From: Rhabdornis inornatus
Lineage: Eukaryota > Chordata > Aves > Passeriformes > Rhabdornithidae
Length of the DNA: 64,000 nucleotides
NCBI GenBank assembly: GCA_013397075.1
Contig: VWZS01000909.1
Coordinates: 683,478 to 747,477 of the forward strand
Direction: 5' to 3'
The notes under the pieces are model-generated. The model was given only the letters and a program-made list of their open reading frames with translations. It did not search any database and had not been told where the DNA came from. A program made the translations under genes and the position numbers. Below, in pieces: positions 23,066-34,076 of this stretch. The stretch's first letter is position 1; every line of letters begins with the position of its first letter.

Positions 23066-25529
23066 AGAAGAAAACGTGATGTCTTTCATCTAAAGGAGCT
23101 GCTTAAAGAAAAATTCCAGGGGAAAAAAAAAAAGCAACAAAACACCACAGTGAGCAGAGTCATGAAGTACAATTTGGCAGTAGTCAATCAATGACAGAAG
23201 CCTTGTCACTTTTACCCTCATGGTACTTGGACTAAAATACAAAATAATTCAGTACCAGTCTCCTTGATAAACAAGCACTAGAAGAGCCCGGAATGCATTA
23301 TCTAGGAGATGATAAATTTGCTCTAAAAAATACAGCATCATTAAAAATCAGAAGTCCTATGAGTAAAAAAGTTCAACTTTTGTCCACATTTCCTACATCT
23401 AAACTTCTATGATTTTTAATCAGAATTTCATATTGTGACATTCATATGCAATTAAGCTCTGCTTTTCATTATATGAGATTCTCGAAAGTACAACATTCTT
23501 CTCTGGGAGCTAAAAGTCAGTTGTTTAATCTTGTGGTAAGCTTGCATTTCTTCTGAAAAAGTCATGAATAAACTGAGCATGACTTTGGATTAGATGCCTT
23601 GAATTTATCAGCTATAATGATATAGGCTAGGAGGTATGTATGCTACAGATATTTTATCATATACATTCTTAAGACGTAAACAGCTAACCAGACATTATGC
23701 CTAAAATGACTTTTCTTATTTCAGGAAACAACTGATATCAGGTCCTAACTTTTCTCTTATTCCAGAAAACAACAGAAACAAAAGAAATAACAGCATCATG
23801 ACTAGCTATATTGCTCCTGCTAAATTATTATGTTCACAAAATTCAATAAAAGGACAAAACAATGAGATAGACAATCACTATCTGCACTTTAAGGTATCCC
23901 AGGACAGTATCACAAGCAAATAATAAAAATCAAAGTACTCTCTATAAATATTGCCTACAAAAGAAGAAAACAGTGTCACTAGGCTGAGATAAAAATGCAC
24001 CCATATAGAACAATCTGCATGCAATATGACTGCTTTTAATCCAATGCTACCTCAAAGTTGTGGGGCCAGTACATGCTGTAGCTCACCCCAGGTCTCTGGC
24101 CTCCTCCCCTCTTGTGGCTGGCAATTTTTCACCACCACTCCTTTTCAGCTGAGACATCTGTATTCACTCCCTATGGGTCCAAGGGGAGTGGAGGAGGGGA
24201 GAGGGGGCAGAGAAAATCCTCAGTCACCTTTGTTTTGACCCTCATACACCAAGCACCCACCATATTTCTAATAAAGTAAGAGGAAATGTCAAAAATGCAC
24301 TTCCCTCCCCACAGCAGGCTGCTGCAGAGGGGCAGTTCTGGTGCTCTGCAGAGCCTGCCTTCTCCATTGCTCTGCCAAGTCCTCAGCTTCCCAACACTTC
24401 AGGACATGTATCTCTAAAACAATCAGTCTTGTGACCTATTCCAAGCCACTGACAGCAGTCTCATTTTTAACAGAGATTTTCAGAAGCTGGAGGTTTAACC
24501 CTGTATCAGAATGAAAAAGGAGTTGAAGTAGAAAAGGTTTTCACAGAACGGAATGCTCTTTCTCTCCCTTACTGCGCTTCAGATGTAAGAAAAGGCTCTT
24601 TTCAGAGAGGGAACAAGAAAGGATCAGTCCTAGGCTCTACAGATGCATGCGGCACAGGAGACTCAGATTGGCACTGACCTTTTCAGCTGTCCCAGAAGTA
24701 AGGATACAAGAGTGAGATGGAAGTTCAGCAATTAAAAGACCACACATTCCTACAAGACGAATCAGATCACCAGATAACAAGAATTTTGGGAAGTGGAGTC
24801 CAAGTTTTACACCCCTTCCAGCAGGAAATATAAGGGTTTAACAATCCTAAAATGTAGACAGTACAAGCATTATTCTAACCAAGAAATTTTGTAACGAAGT
24901 GGAACAGAATGTGTCTACCTCCCTCACCATGACTTACTCAAAAGAAAGAAGCAGGGTAATTATATTAAATAACTGCAAAAAACTAATGATGGTTTTTATT
25001 CATACCTCAATAAGAATCAATTGAACTTTCAGTGAATTAGGAAAGCTAAAACACCAAGAAGAAAAAAATCATCACTGCACTTGTGGCAATCATATAGTAC
25101 GGCATCATTTCCACTGATAAATATATTCTTATCCTTATCATGCACATCCTGGTTACAAAGTAAGTCTCACGATAATGAACACTTTCATTCTCTCTACACA
25201 GGTATTGACAAAATTTGTGAAGAAAAGAAAGTTCAATAACCAAATATATCTCCTCCTGCTCCCAGTAAGATATATTCTGGGGTTTCATAATGAACATGCT
25301 CCTTAATGATTAGACTGTCACTTCTCCCAAAAGATCTGAGGTGCTTTTATTGAATTTAGTTCTCTAAGTTTGAAAAGGCAGTGCAAAATGACTTTCCAGC
25401 TCATCAAGTTGTTTTGATAACGGCCAAGGTATTGACTTGACTTAAAGAAAATAGCTTGTGTCTAACAATGATAGAGAGAATGGTAGAAGGCAGCAGAGCT
25501 CTAGGAATGTAGGTATTGTCAGAATGGAT

Positions 25530-25600
25530 ATAAGTCTAGCCTCAGGTCCCATCTCTGGCAGTTCCTAGCCTTGGATATGTCCTTCATTTTTCTCTAAAAC
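25530..25600 (-). repeat. Possible MIR/L3-like repeat relic
   Basis: The plus-strand text CCTAGCCTTGGATATGTCC followed by TTCATTTTTCTCTAAAACC is reminiscent of the reverse strand of the same ancient core ('gaccttgggcaagtcacttaatctctctg'). Similarity is weak. Confidence 0.3.
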
Positions 25601-28600
25601 CAAATCACAGACAGACACAAAGTGAGCTGTCAAACAGAAATCTCACCCTACTGATTGAAATTGACTTAAAACTTTGAACAAACACTGTTTTTCTAAGACT
25701 TACCTATCACTTTTTGTATTATCCATAAACATTCACCCTCCTCCAAATTTATGATAACATTTTTTGTTTAAGAGTTTGTTGGGTTTTTTTCAAGGAAAAA
25801 ATAATTTTCTCCCAGTGACTCAATTACATCACTTCTTTTCCCAAGAAAATTGAAACATTTCACCCAAAGCATTTTTTAATTCCTTTTTGCATGAACTTTT
25901 ATTATTTCATTTTGTGAACTGACACAAATAGGAAGCTATCACAAGTTCATTTACGCATTTGTTATATTATTCCACTTTTGTTTAGGCTATATAGATTTTG
26001 TCTTCTGGTTTTCACTACTGGTTTCTGCCTTTTAACACGTCCACAACTGTAGGAGGCTTTCTTGACTGTCAAAGGAAATTGCATCAAGACAATGTGTGTG
26101 TGATTCTGGACTTAGCCTGTGTGAAAACAAGTTATGAATGCATCTCTCAACTGCAGCATATGGTGTTATGTGAAAAGAAAAATCAACACAAATCAACAAT
26201 TACAGCAACACTTCAGAAAGCCTGTGAAAAGAGTGAGCACCTATACAGGGAAACCAAACAACTCACAATCTGATGAGGTTCAAGTTACTTTCCAGAGTCA
26301 AACTGAAGGGTAATCACATAGCACTGGCTCATTTCACAGTCAGAATGAGCAACAGACTGTTTCCCTCCTGCATGAAGGGAGTGTACAATAGTACTTGCAG
26401 AAAGCTTTAAGATTCAATTTCAGGGGTGGATCAGTTGATAGCGAACCATGCTCTCATGAAGGAAACCTGAAACAGGAGCTGTCAAACATCAGAGCATTCA
26501 CAGCCTGCTGCAAGTGTTCAGTCAAGTCTGATTTAGCAGAAAGGTGTCTGTGCGTCATGCAAGAAGAGCTCAAGCTAACCATACGAATTGGGGATTTTTT
26601 CCTAATTCTACCTAGCAAACTCTCATACCATCTTCCTATATAACTCATTTTACTAATGGAATGCAAGGTGAGGGAAAAAGAGTTACACTGTGTTTCAAAC
26701 ATTGCAAGATGGAAGCAGTGAGAACAATGTCCTGCAAGACCAATGTCCAATTAAAGACAGAGAGTAATAAGCAGGAGAAAAAGCAAACCCCAACTGGGGT
26801 TTGTGCCATATAGTAAAATATCAAAGCAGAAATCTAGACACACTCCTGACATGTTAACAATGACCACTTACAAATGCTACTGCCAACTAGTCTTCGTATT
26901 TCACTGCATTTTGTTGTTCGTCAGTTTTGTTTGGAGGGCTACAAAAAACTGAAGAGTTAATGGATAATCTTCTCTTCCAAAATTCTAAGATTTATTATTT
27001 TTCTATGTGTCTTATATGTCTGTAGACAGGTCTGACAGCAAAAATGCATGAAATCTGATTTGAGAAATTAAGACCATAATATGGCCTTCTTATCAATGTG
27101 AGCCTGAAAAATAAAGCAATTAAGATTCAAAGAAAGAAAATTATGTAATAGACCACTCCTGCAAAATCAGTAACATTTTACTAGGACACTAATATGTTTA
27201 ACATATCCACAGACCTACTAAACATATTTTTATAACATCTCTATGAAACTAAGAATTAGCCCCCTATTATTATTGGTATTTTACACTTCAGGAATTCATC
27301 CAAAAGAAGCGAAGGCCCATATCTACACAACTGCCTTTAGCTACCTCAGTGTTGCACAATGCCTGATGCTATTTGCAGAAGTACCAAAATGATTCAAAGC
27401 TGGAGCCAACTTCTCTCATTTGCCTGGCAGATACATCAGTCTATATGTCAGCATTCATGTGCTTACTGATTTGAAAGTTAGACAATGCTTGGGAATTGGA
27501 ATTGTGAACCATCCTTGAGGCCTGTACACCAGCTCCAGATGAGTCAAAGTAAATATGTAAAACATTGCTCCAGATTAATGACTTCCCCAGCTTGCCATCT
27601 CCTCACTGACATTGGTTGCTCAACAGTAATTTCTCTATCAGTGCATCAATGAATCAGTCATTTCAAAAGAGAACACAGAGAGCTTGTGATCACACTGAAT
27701 TTTCTCACACAGAGTCAGAGAATGCTCCTTTCTCAGTCTATTTCCCATTTCCAGCAATATTACATAAGTATTCAGGAGAGACATCTGAATCCTTCTCTAT
27801 GCCTCTGTTACATTAAACTTCTAGAGAAAGACACAGTTTCTGAACAAATATATACCTGAACTTGAAATTCTGCTTAAGCCAATTGGCTCTGCTCAAAAAG
27901 GACTAAAAGACAGTAAAAATGTCACTTTATGTATGTTGTAAATGAACAAAATTTTTACACACAGAAAACTCAGCTTTTCTGTAAAATAAATAATACCACT
28001 AACACTCAGATAGTGTCACTCTATCCAATGAAGATAAGAAAGCAGTTAATTCCTCATCTCTTCTCCTTCAACAGCTTTTTTGTCTCATCACCAGAGGGAT
28101 GTGTGCGTCAATATCATTTGAGTTATCTGAGCTACTCAAGTAGCATTTGAGTTACTCTGATTATAGTACGGCCCATACTTTCCAGGTAAGATGCAGGTTC
28201 TTGTTGAGAAAATATGGTTTACAATAGAGTGTCAGTGAATAAATAGGAAACCACTGGAATATTTCTAACTTTAAACTGAAAATCCCAAAATGTCCAGTTA
28301 ACAAAGCTTTGCATTTCTTCACCAGTACATACCATCCAACAAATTACACATGCAGCAAAGTCATCTCTAGACTCAGTATAGAACAGCTCTTTGAATTTAC
28401 ACTAACTTTCCACCCTACTCTTCATGGTCCCAATAAAGCTCACATGTGGTCAATGCATAAACCTTGGAAAGAAATTATCAAATTTCAATGATAAAAGAGA
28501 ATTTCAAGATTACTCCTGATCTAAACTGTCTTGTAAGAATGAAGTTAAGTGTATAAAACCATATTTCAGGCAACTCGCTTGAAAACAAAAATGCTCTGTA

Positions 28601-30180
28601 TTGCAAATCATTCAATGTCTAATCCAGCAAAATTAAACTGACATCTTCTTTTGCCATCTGGGTTTTTGCCACCTGGGTCATCAGGAATTAACATGAAACT
28701 GGAAACTGATCAGGCCTTAAAATGTTATGCAAACAAAGAAACTTATTTTGTCTTGTCTCACTCCTATTGCAACAATTGCAGAGGTTGACACTAGAGGTGT
28801 ATCAATGCCTGAAAAACTTACAGAATGGTATCTGTAAAATATCAAGAGATATTGGTTTGAGAATCTGAATTTCAACATAATAAATAAAGCTGTTTGGTCT
28901 CTTGAGTCTTCTGTAGATTTTCAACTAAGTATACACCAATATAACCAAGAGTACAGACAGATGGAAGGTTTGGGACTTTGCTAAAATAACTTCATCAAAA
29001 GAAATTAATGAGTTTTAGTTCTTATAACCAAGAAAGTCATAATAAATTAATATATCTAATTAGAACCAACCTCAGTGAGATTACATTAAAATCTCATTTT
29101 CTTCTGTTAAAAATTCAATAAAACTATGCCAATTAAATTAGGCAATCAATAAGAACAAAGAACAAAGTGATTTTCTTGATGTTTCATCTACTTTGCTCAG
29201 CCATTAGACGTCATTTTTAACAGCTTGTTGACAGTGCTCCTCCCTTGACAGTGCTGCAGGTAGTATCACATGTCACGTCCCAAATCTGCTTCGACAAATC
29301 ATTCTTGCATTGCCGTTTAGCACATCTGCCTCTGCAGGCAATTGAGTTCTTCTAGGAAGCCCAGTACTTCAGTAGTACGGGGCACTAAATAACAGTTTAT
29401 AGGGTGGAAAAGTGAAAACAAAGGGAACACTGAATTTCAAGTTAAACTGATACAGAGTGTAAGACTATAAAATGTAAGTAGCAAGACACAACCTGTTGCA
29501 GAGGTTACACAGTCTCCGCTATGGATGAAGGAGCTCAGGAGAACTAATGGTTTGTTTAAGAATGCACTATTTCATTGTCTGCGAGCCTGGAGGGTGCTTC
29601 ACTTTTGCTTTCTTTTACACTATAATGCCTGCTGGTATTGCTTTCCCATGTTGATCTTCAGCAAAAATAGATTTGCCATACTGAGAAAGAAAAATTTACT
29701 AGCCAGTTTCCAGCAGTTCTTACTCAGGACAAGGTGCCATGCAGTACAGACTGTGAGAACTACTGTAAAACATTATCACTCTCTGTATTACTTACATTTA
29801 AATTGCAAACTTGTTACAGAAGTCTCTCTGTTCTATGCATTTAGCTTCTGCACATCTCAAGCTGTTACCTAAGCCACCAGAAACATCTTTTCTTCAAGGT
29901 TGGCCTCAAAAACAGAATCAACATATTAATTAGTGGACTGATACAAGATGACAGAACTGATCAAGCTGTCACATTAACAGAAAACTATCACTGATGAAAA
30001 AATCAGCTCTACTACCAGAAGAAAGAAAAATATAATTTTAACTCCTACATACAGAAAAGGAATTGCTTTTGCCTCAAAACAAGGAGCATTTTGGTGAATT
30101 CCTTCACATTTTCTATGAAAGAAAGATTATTCTTTAAATTATTTGATCTTTCTGCAAGGAAACATAGTAAATGACCACTG

Positions 30181-30794
30181 GGATGCATTCCCCTGTACTG
30201 TTTGACTCCAGTAAGACTCACCCTCAGAGACTGAAATGCTATGGTTTATGGCTTAAACATTTTTATGAAGGACTTTTGCCTATTATAGCAAATCTGTATA
30301 ACAAAAGCTGCATAGAAGATCACTACACCCTGAATGGGCCTCTCGATTACGGCCCTGGACTGCAAGTTGATGGAGACAAGAGAAAGTGACTCAGGTGTGG
30401 GCTGGAGGAGAACAACATATTCACAGGAGGATTAAGCCTGCACCTTCAGGGTAAAGACCACAGCCCAAGGCTGCCTGCTGTGAGGCTGCCCAAAGTGTAT
30501 ATTAATCCACTGGATTGTATAATTTTTGGCGTGGGGGACCCTCACCACCAAGAAGACCAGATGGAGGGGAGCAAGGAGACGTCATTGAGACCCTCAGAAG
30601 GGTGATATGTTTCTACTTAACCCCTGTCACTCTCCCTGTCCCCCTCACAGACACCTCTTTTTTCTATTTCTTTTTTCATTCTTTTCTCTTTCTTCCTCCT
30701 TTCCTCTTTTACTATTAAATAAAATATACCTTTTTTTGGTATCAACATCTGACCTCGTTTGGTTTTAATCAAGTTTTGGGGTATATTTTGCGCA
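30181..30794 (+). mobile_element. LTR-like segment, probable ERV LTR, plus strand
   Basis: From about 30340 to 30794 the sequence has the layout of an avian endogenous-retrovirus LTR. A GC-richer segment includes GTGTATATTAATCC and CGTGGGGGACCCTCACCACC; a pyrimidine-rich tract follows at 30640-30710; an ATTAAATAAA polyadenylation signal lies at 30714-30723; and a short downstream segment leads to TGCGCA at about 30789-30794. I recall similar text from repetitive LTRs in passerine genomes, but I cannot name the family. The left border is uncertain: 30181-30340 may be flank or part of the element. CTCTC occurs at 30340-30344 and again at 30795-30799, a possible 5-bp target duplication, but the resulting left end would lack the usual TG. 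No retroviral coding region is attached. Confidence 0.5.
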
Positions 30795-31647
30795 CTCTCA
30801 GCAAGTCTGCAGATGACATGAAGCTAAGCAACAGGACAGGACGTCATCCAGAGGGACCTGGACAAATGTGAGAGGTAGGCCCATGAAAATCTCAAGGAGT
30901 TCAGGAAGTGCAATGTACTGTACCTGGGTCAGGGCAATCCCAGACATGAGTCCAGATGGGAAGAATAAATCATTCAGAGCAGCCCTGCAGAGAAGGACTA
31001 GTGACTTCTTGAAGATGGCAAGCTGGACATGAGCCAACAGAGAGCGCTTGCAGCCCAGGAGGTAAACTGTATCCTCGGCTGTATCAAAAGAGGAGGGTCC
31101 AGCACATTAAGGGAGGGGATTCTGCCCCTCCAGTGAGCCCACCTGGAGTACCATGACAAAGTCTGGGGTCCTCAACACAACAAAGACATGGACATGTTAA
31201 AATGGGTCCAGAGAAGGCCAAGAAAATTATCAGAGGGATGGAGAACCTCTCTACAAAGACAGATTGAGAGAGCTGGGATTCTTCATCCCGGAGAAGAGAA
31301 GCCTCCAGGAAGACCTTCAGCATTCTGGTACCTGAAGGGGATTTAAGAAAAGGAGGGAGAGGGACAGGCAGATAGTGATACGACAACGGGCAGTGGTCTA
31401 AAACTGAAAGAGGGCAGGTTTAGATGAGATATTAGAAGAAACTTTTTATTCAGAGTGTGATGAAGCACTTGAACACGTTGCCCAGAGAAGTTGTGGATAC
31501 TCCATTCCTGGAAGTGTTCAAGGCCAGGCTGCATGAAGCCCTGAGGAACCTTATGTAGTGAAAGGTGTCCCTATCCATAAAGCAGGGGGTTGGAAATGGA
31601 TGATCTTTGAGATCCCTTCCAGCCCTTGCCATTCTACAATTCTATTA
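30791..31647 (+). mobile_element. CR1 LINE 3' region, plus strand, decayed
   Basis: This about 850-bp segment follows the avian CR1 consensus from the reverse-transcriptase catalytic region to the 3' terminus. It starts at CAGCAAGTCTGCAGATGAC (SADD, normally FADD of the RT active site) and keeps recognisable C-terminal ORF2 text such as AHENLKEFRK...CNVLYLGQGNPRH. It continues through the 3' part (ATCAAAAGAGG, CACCTGGAGTACC, GAACACGTTGCCCAGAGAAG, TGGATGATCTTTGAGATCCC) and ends with two degenerate terminal octamers, ATTCTACA and ATTCTATT, at 31631-31646. The reading frame is broken: there is a frame change soon after SADD, and the conserved Trp of the E-R-W-A-H-E motif is a TAG stop at 30876-30878. 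The 5' truncation is typical of CR1. It directly abuts the LTR-like segment. Confidence 0.92.
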
Positions 31648-33504
31648 CAGTTGCCCCATTTTGTAGTGCATTTCCATTTGAAGCGACTTTGTCAATATAC
31701 AATTTCTGTTTTGAAGAGGTGAAATTGAGATTATCAACATGAAATTATTTTTTCTGTACTCATATCACTATTCAAAATTTTGCCATTTTTTAATCTTACG
31801 TGCAATGAGGAGGAATGTGAAAAAAATTGAAGCCCTTCACCAAACTGTTTCTCCCTAGCTACATGACTTTTTCTATGAGCTGAATAGGAAGTGGAAAGGA
31901 GACAGTTTCTGTGTTGTCTGTATAATCTTCACTTTTAAATGCAAAATAGCCTTTGGGACAAGGCAGCTGTCACTTTTCAGCTACAGAAAAATACAGACTG
32001 ACTCACTAGAATCCCTATCTCCCACCCTAACTCCTGGATGATTTGTACTTGTTTAGTTCTTCGTGGTTTTGGGGGTTTTTTGTGTTTACCTTAATCTGAA
32101 ATTCAGTCATTTGTACCAAGAACTGCAGGTTATAAGAAAACTTAATGTGTCGGAATTGTATTTTAAAATTTAATGGTTCTTTAGTGCTTTGCTTCAAAGT
32201 ATGAGGCAAGGTACACTACAGAGTTCTTAAATCCAAAACCTCAGAAGCTACCACCTTCTTTATCTGCCCAAGAGATTAGCAACCTTCAGGAAAGCAAGAG
32301 AAACAGGACCTGTCTCACAAACATGTATTGATAAAACTTTTACAATGCAGTATTTAACAGAGACATAAGCCATTCCTCTTCCATCTATCATTCTTGTGCA
32401 CATGCTACATATTATTAATTCAGGACCTCTGGGACAGTCACATAAATCTGTATGGAGTTGGAGGTCTGGGGTGGGGAGGGGTGTTTGGGTTTTGTGGGAT
32501 TTGGGAGGGGGGTTAGAAGCACTCTGTGATCCAACATGCCATCGTCGCTCCTTTGGATCTTAACACACATAATATAATTTAAACATATTTTAACGATCTG
32601 TGTGATAGAACCACTGCTGCAGCATTTGCCATTCAGAGCATTAATATGGCAGCTGGTTTAAATTTTTTAAAAATTAGTAAAAGGGCTTTTTCTACACTAA
32701 GGACCAGAGAGGAAAAAAAAACACATTTTTTTCCCAATAAAAAGACTGGAAGAAGCAAGGAAAGAAATTTGAAACAAGCAGAGATGATCTCTGGAATTCT
32801 TAAAACATTTATCAAAGGAGCCTCTTATTTTGGGGCTGTTTCTGAGAAAACAGAGTAAAATCGATGCTATTTGTAAATACAGAATAAGCAGATCTTGTGA
32901 GCATTTTATATTTGTTTTGTCTCTAAATAAAGATATTATTAACTTGCTAGGCTTCAACCCTCAACACATTTCTGCAATTCTTTCACATAGGGGTTTAAAA
33001 GTTTTGGATAACTCTTTAACGCTTTAAGTAAAAACTACTTGTGAACTATTACTGAGATTATTTCCAGGAGTAAATCAGTGCATGGTGTGCATGGCTTCCT
33101 CATAATCTCACCTTCCTAGACTTCTACTCACACTTTTTGTCCTTGTTCAATTGTACATTGTCACATTGTCATAAACCTGAAGAAAAAAGCCCTGACGGCT
33201 AATTTACAGAACCACAATTAAAGGAGGTCCCATATGGACTGATCATGATTAGAAAGTTTTTCAAGTCTATTCATGGAAGAGATTCTGGGTACTGAAGAAG
33301 TGCTGCTGTTTGCAGTTCCCAAATTAGGTATATTTGTTACCAAACCAGCAGAAGTAATATGCCACATCTCAAGGAGATTTATGCTTTATTGTTCCATGAC
33401 GTTTTAACTGATTTACACAAAGTATGCAAAATTAAATCATCCTCCTCTAAACATCAAGCTTTCAATACTTTCTCTCACAGTATTGCTCAGGACAAAATGT
33501 CCAA
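31648..33504. other. Non-coding DNA between two CR1 fragments
   Basis: No gene seen. It contains a strongly G-rich tract at 32468-32512 with quadruplex potential. The short overlapping open frames on both strands at 32633-33027 are AT-rich, mutually overlapping and motif-free, so they are treated as chance. Confidence 0.6.
32468..32512 (+). other. G-quadruplex-prone tract
   Basis: Seven runs of at least three G lie within 45 bases on the plus strand: runs of 4, 4 and 4 with single-base spacers, then 3, 3, 3 and 6 with spacers of one to six bases. The first four runs (32468-32489) satisfy the usual G3+N1-7 quadruplex rule. The tract stands out sharply from the AT-rich surroundings. No promoter or gene is visible next to it. 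Confidence 0.85.
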
Positions 33505-33774
33505 CATACAGCTGGATAAACACATCATGCAATGGGTGAGCAACTGGCTCACGGGTTGGGCACAAACGGTTACAGTGAATGGGGTGATGTCAGACTGGGG
33601 ACCTGTCACTACGGGGTTCCACAGGTCTCCATCCTCAGCCCTTTGCTCTTCAACATCTACATTAACAACTTGGACACAGAACTGGAAGGGATACTGAGCA
33701 AGTTCACAGATGATACAGAGCTGGGAGAAGCTGTTGACTTGCTCCAAGGAAGGAAAGCCCTGCAGAGAGACTAA
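33505..33774 (+). pseudogene. CR1 LINE reverse-transcriptase fragment, frameshifted
   Basis: The translated text matches the palm region of CR1 ORF2 reverse transcriptase. In one frame it reads DKHIMQWVSNWLTGWAQ and onward to SDWGPVTTG. In the next frame it reads GVPQVSILSPLLFNIYINNL, followed by KFTDDTELG and a QRD ending. The two halves join by a 1-base deletion near 33611-33613, between the T of 'GPVT' and 'GVPQ'. The catalytic box is FTDD where CR1 normally has FADD, and the usual GVPQG motif has Val in place of Gly. The fragment is therefore a dead internal piece with both ends lost. It overlaps in consensus position with the start of the CR1 segment at 30791, so it is not the missing 5' half of that copy. 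Confidence 0.9.
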
Positions 33775-33841
33775 ACTGCTAAACTGAAATGCCACTCAAG
33801 TAGACCAGGTTTTACATATTTAAAAAGGATGGATAGTCTTC

Positions 33842-33870
33842 TTTACTAATAATCCAAAATTATTAGTAAA
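33842..33870. repeat. Perfect 12-bp stem hairpin with 5-nt loop
   Basis: TTTACTAATAAT (33842-33853) is the exact reverse complement of ATTATTAGTAAA (33859-33870) across the loop CCAAA. It lies about 70 bp downstream of the CR1 fragment. The stem is AT-rich and short for a microRNA precursor. It could be the remains of a small inverted-repeat element or chance. Confidence 0.85.
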
Positions 33871-33990
33871 TTTCCTTTGAAAATTATTAAAGAAACTTCA
33901 AATTATCTGATGTATTAAAATGACTCACTAATGGCATAGAAAAGGTTACCTCATTTTTTCCAAGTCTGCAGTTGATGAGACATTAATTTA

Positions 33991-34076
33991 TCTGAGATTA
34001 GCTCAGCTAGTTAGAGCAGAGTACTATCACCACCAAGGTTGTGGCTTCAACCCCTGTATAGGCCATTCACTTAAGC
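33991..34076 (+). mobile_element. tRNA-Ile-derived SINE (TguSINE1-like), 3'-truncated
   Basis: The segment has a tRNA-like head. A-box-like TTAGCTCAGCTAGTTAGAGC lies at 33998-34017; then comes a degraded anticodon region and ACCAAGGTTGTGG; then a B-box-like GGCTTCAACCCC at 34043-34054, followed by GTATAGGCCA. It matches tRNA-Ile more closely than other tRNAs, and the text after the head, TTCACTTAAG, is the junction typical of the passerine SINE TguSINE1, whose tail comes from CR1. After that junction the sequence becomes AC-rich and unrelated, so the CR1-derived tail is absent. At the anticodon position the bases read ATC where the Ile head should have AAT, and the acceptor arms no longer pair, so this is not a working tRNA gene. 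TguSINE1 is the strongest indicator of a passerine host in the window. Confidence 0.8.

Larger units (their letters stand above)
13597..30180. other. Long non-coding stretch without recognised gene
   Basis: No exon or known RNA gene could be supported. Short open frames (for example 15945-16391 on the minus strand and 29525-29872 on the plus strand) have no motif, no splice context and ordinary AT-rich composition. Contents noted separately are hairpins at 14521-14542 and 16087-16107, an ancient repeat tail near 17590-17640, a candidate conserved element at about 18820-19330 and repeat relics near 22990-23065 and 25530-25600. The segment at about 24020-24420 is locally richer in GC than its surroundings, with CT-rich and CTGCAGAG-type text, but shows no CpG island and no convincing frame. 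Confidence 0.6.

Noticed and set aside
24026..24420. GC-richer patch with a CCCTCCCCACAG acceptor-like site and open frame
   Set aside because: No donor follows in frame, no protein similarity is recognised and there is no CpG enrichment.
30515..30718. 67-codon frame in the LTR-like segment
   Set aside because: It runs into the pyrimidine-rich tract before the polyadenylation signal and encodes low-complexity Phe/Pro/Leu text. It is an LTR feature, not a gene.
33991..34063. Functional tRNA-Ile gene
   Set aside because: The acceptor stem does not pair, the anticodon position reads ATC and not AAT, and the SINE junction TTCACTTAAG follows directly.
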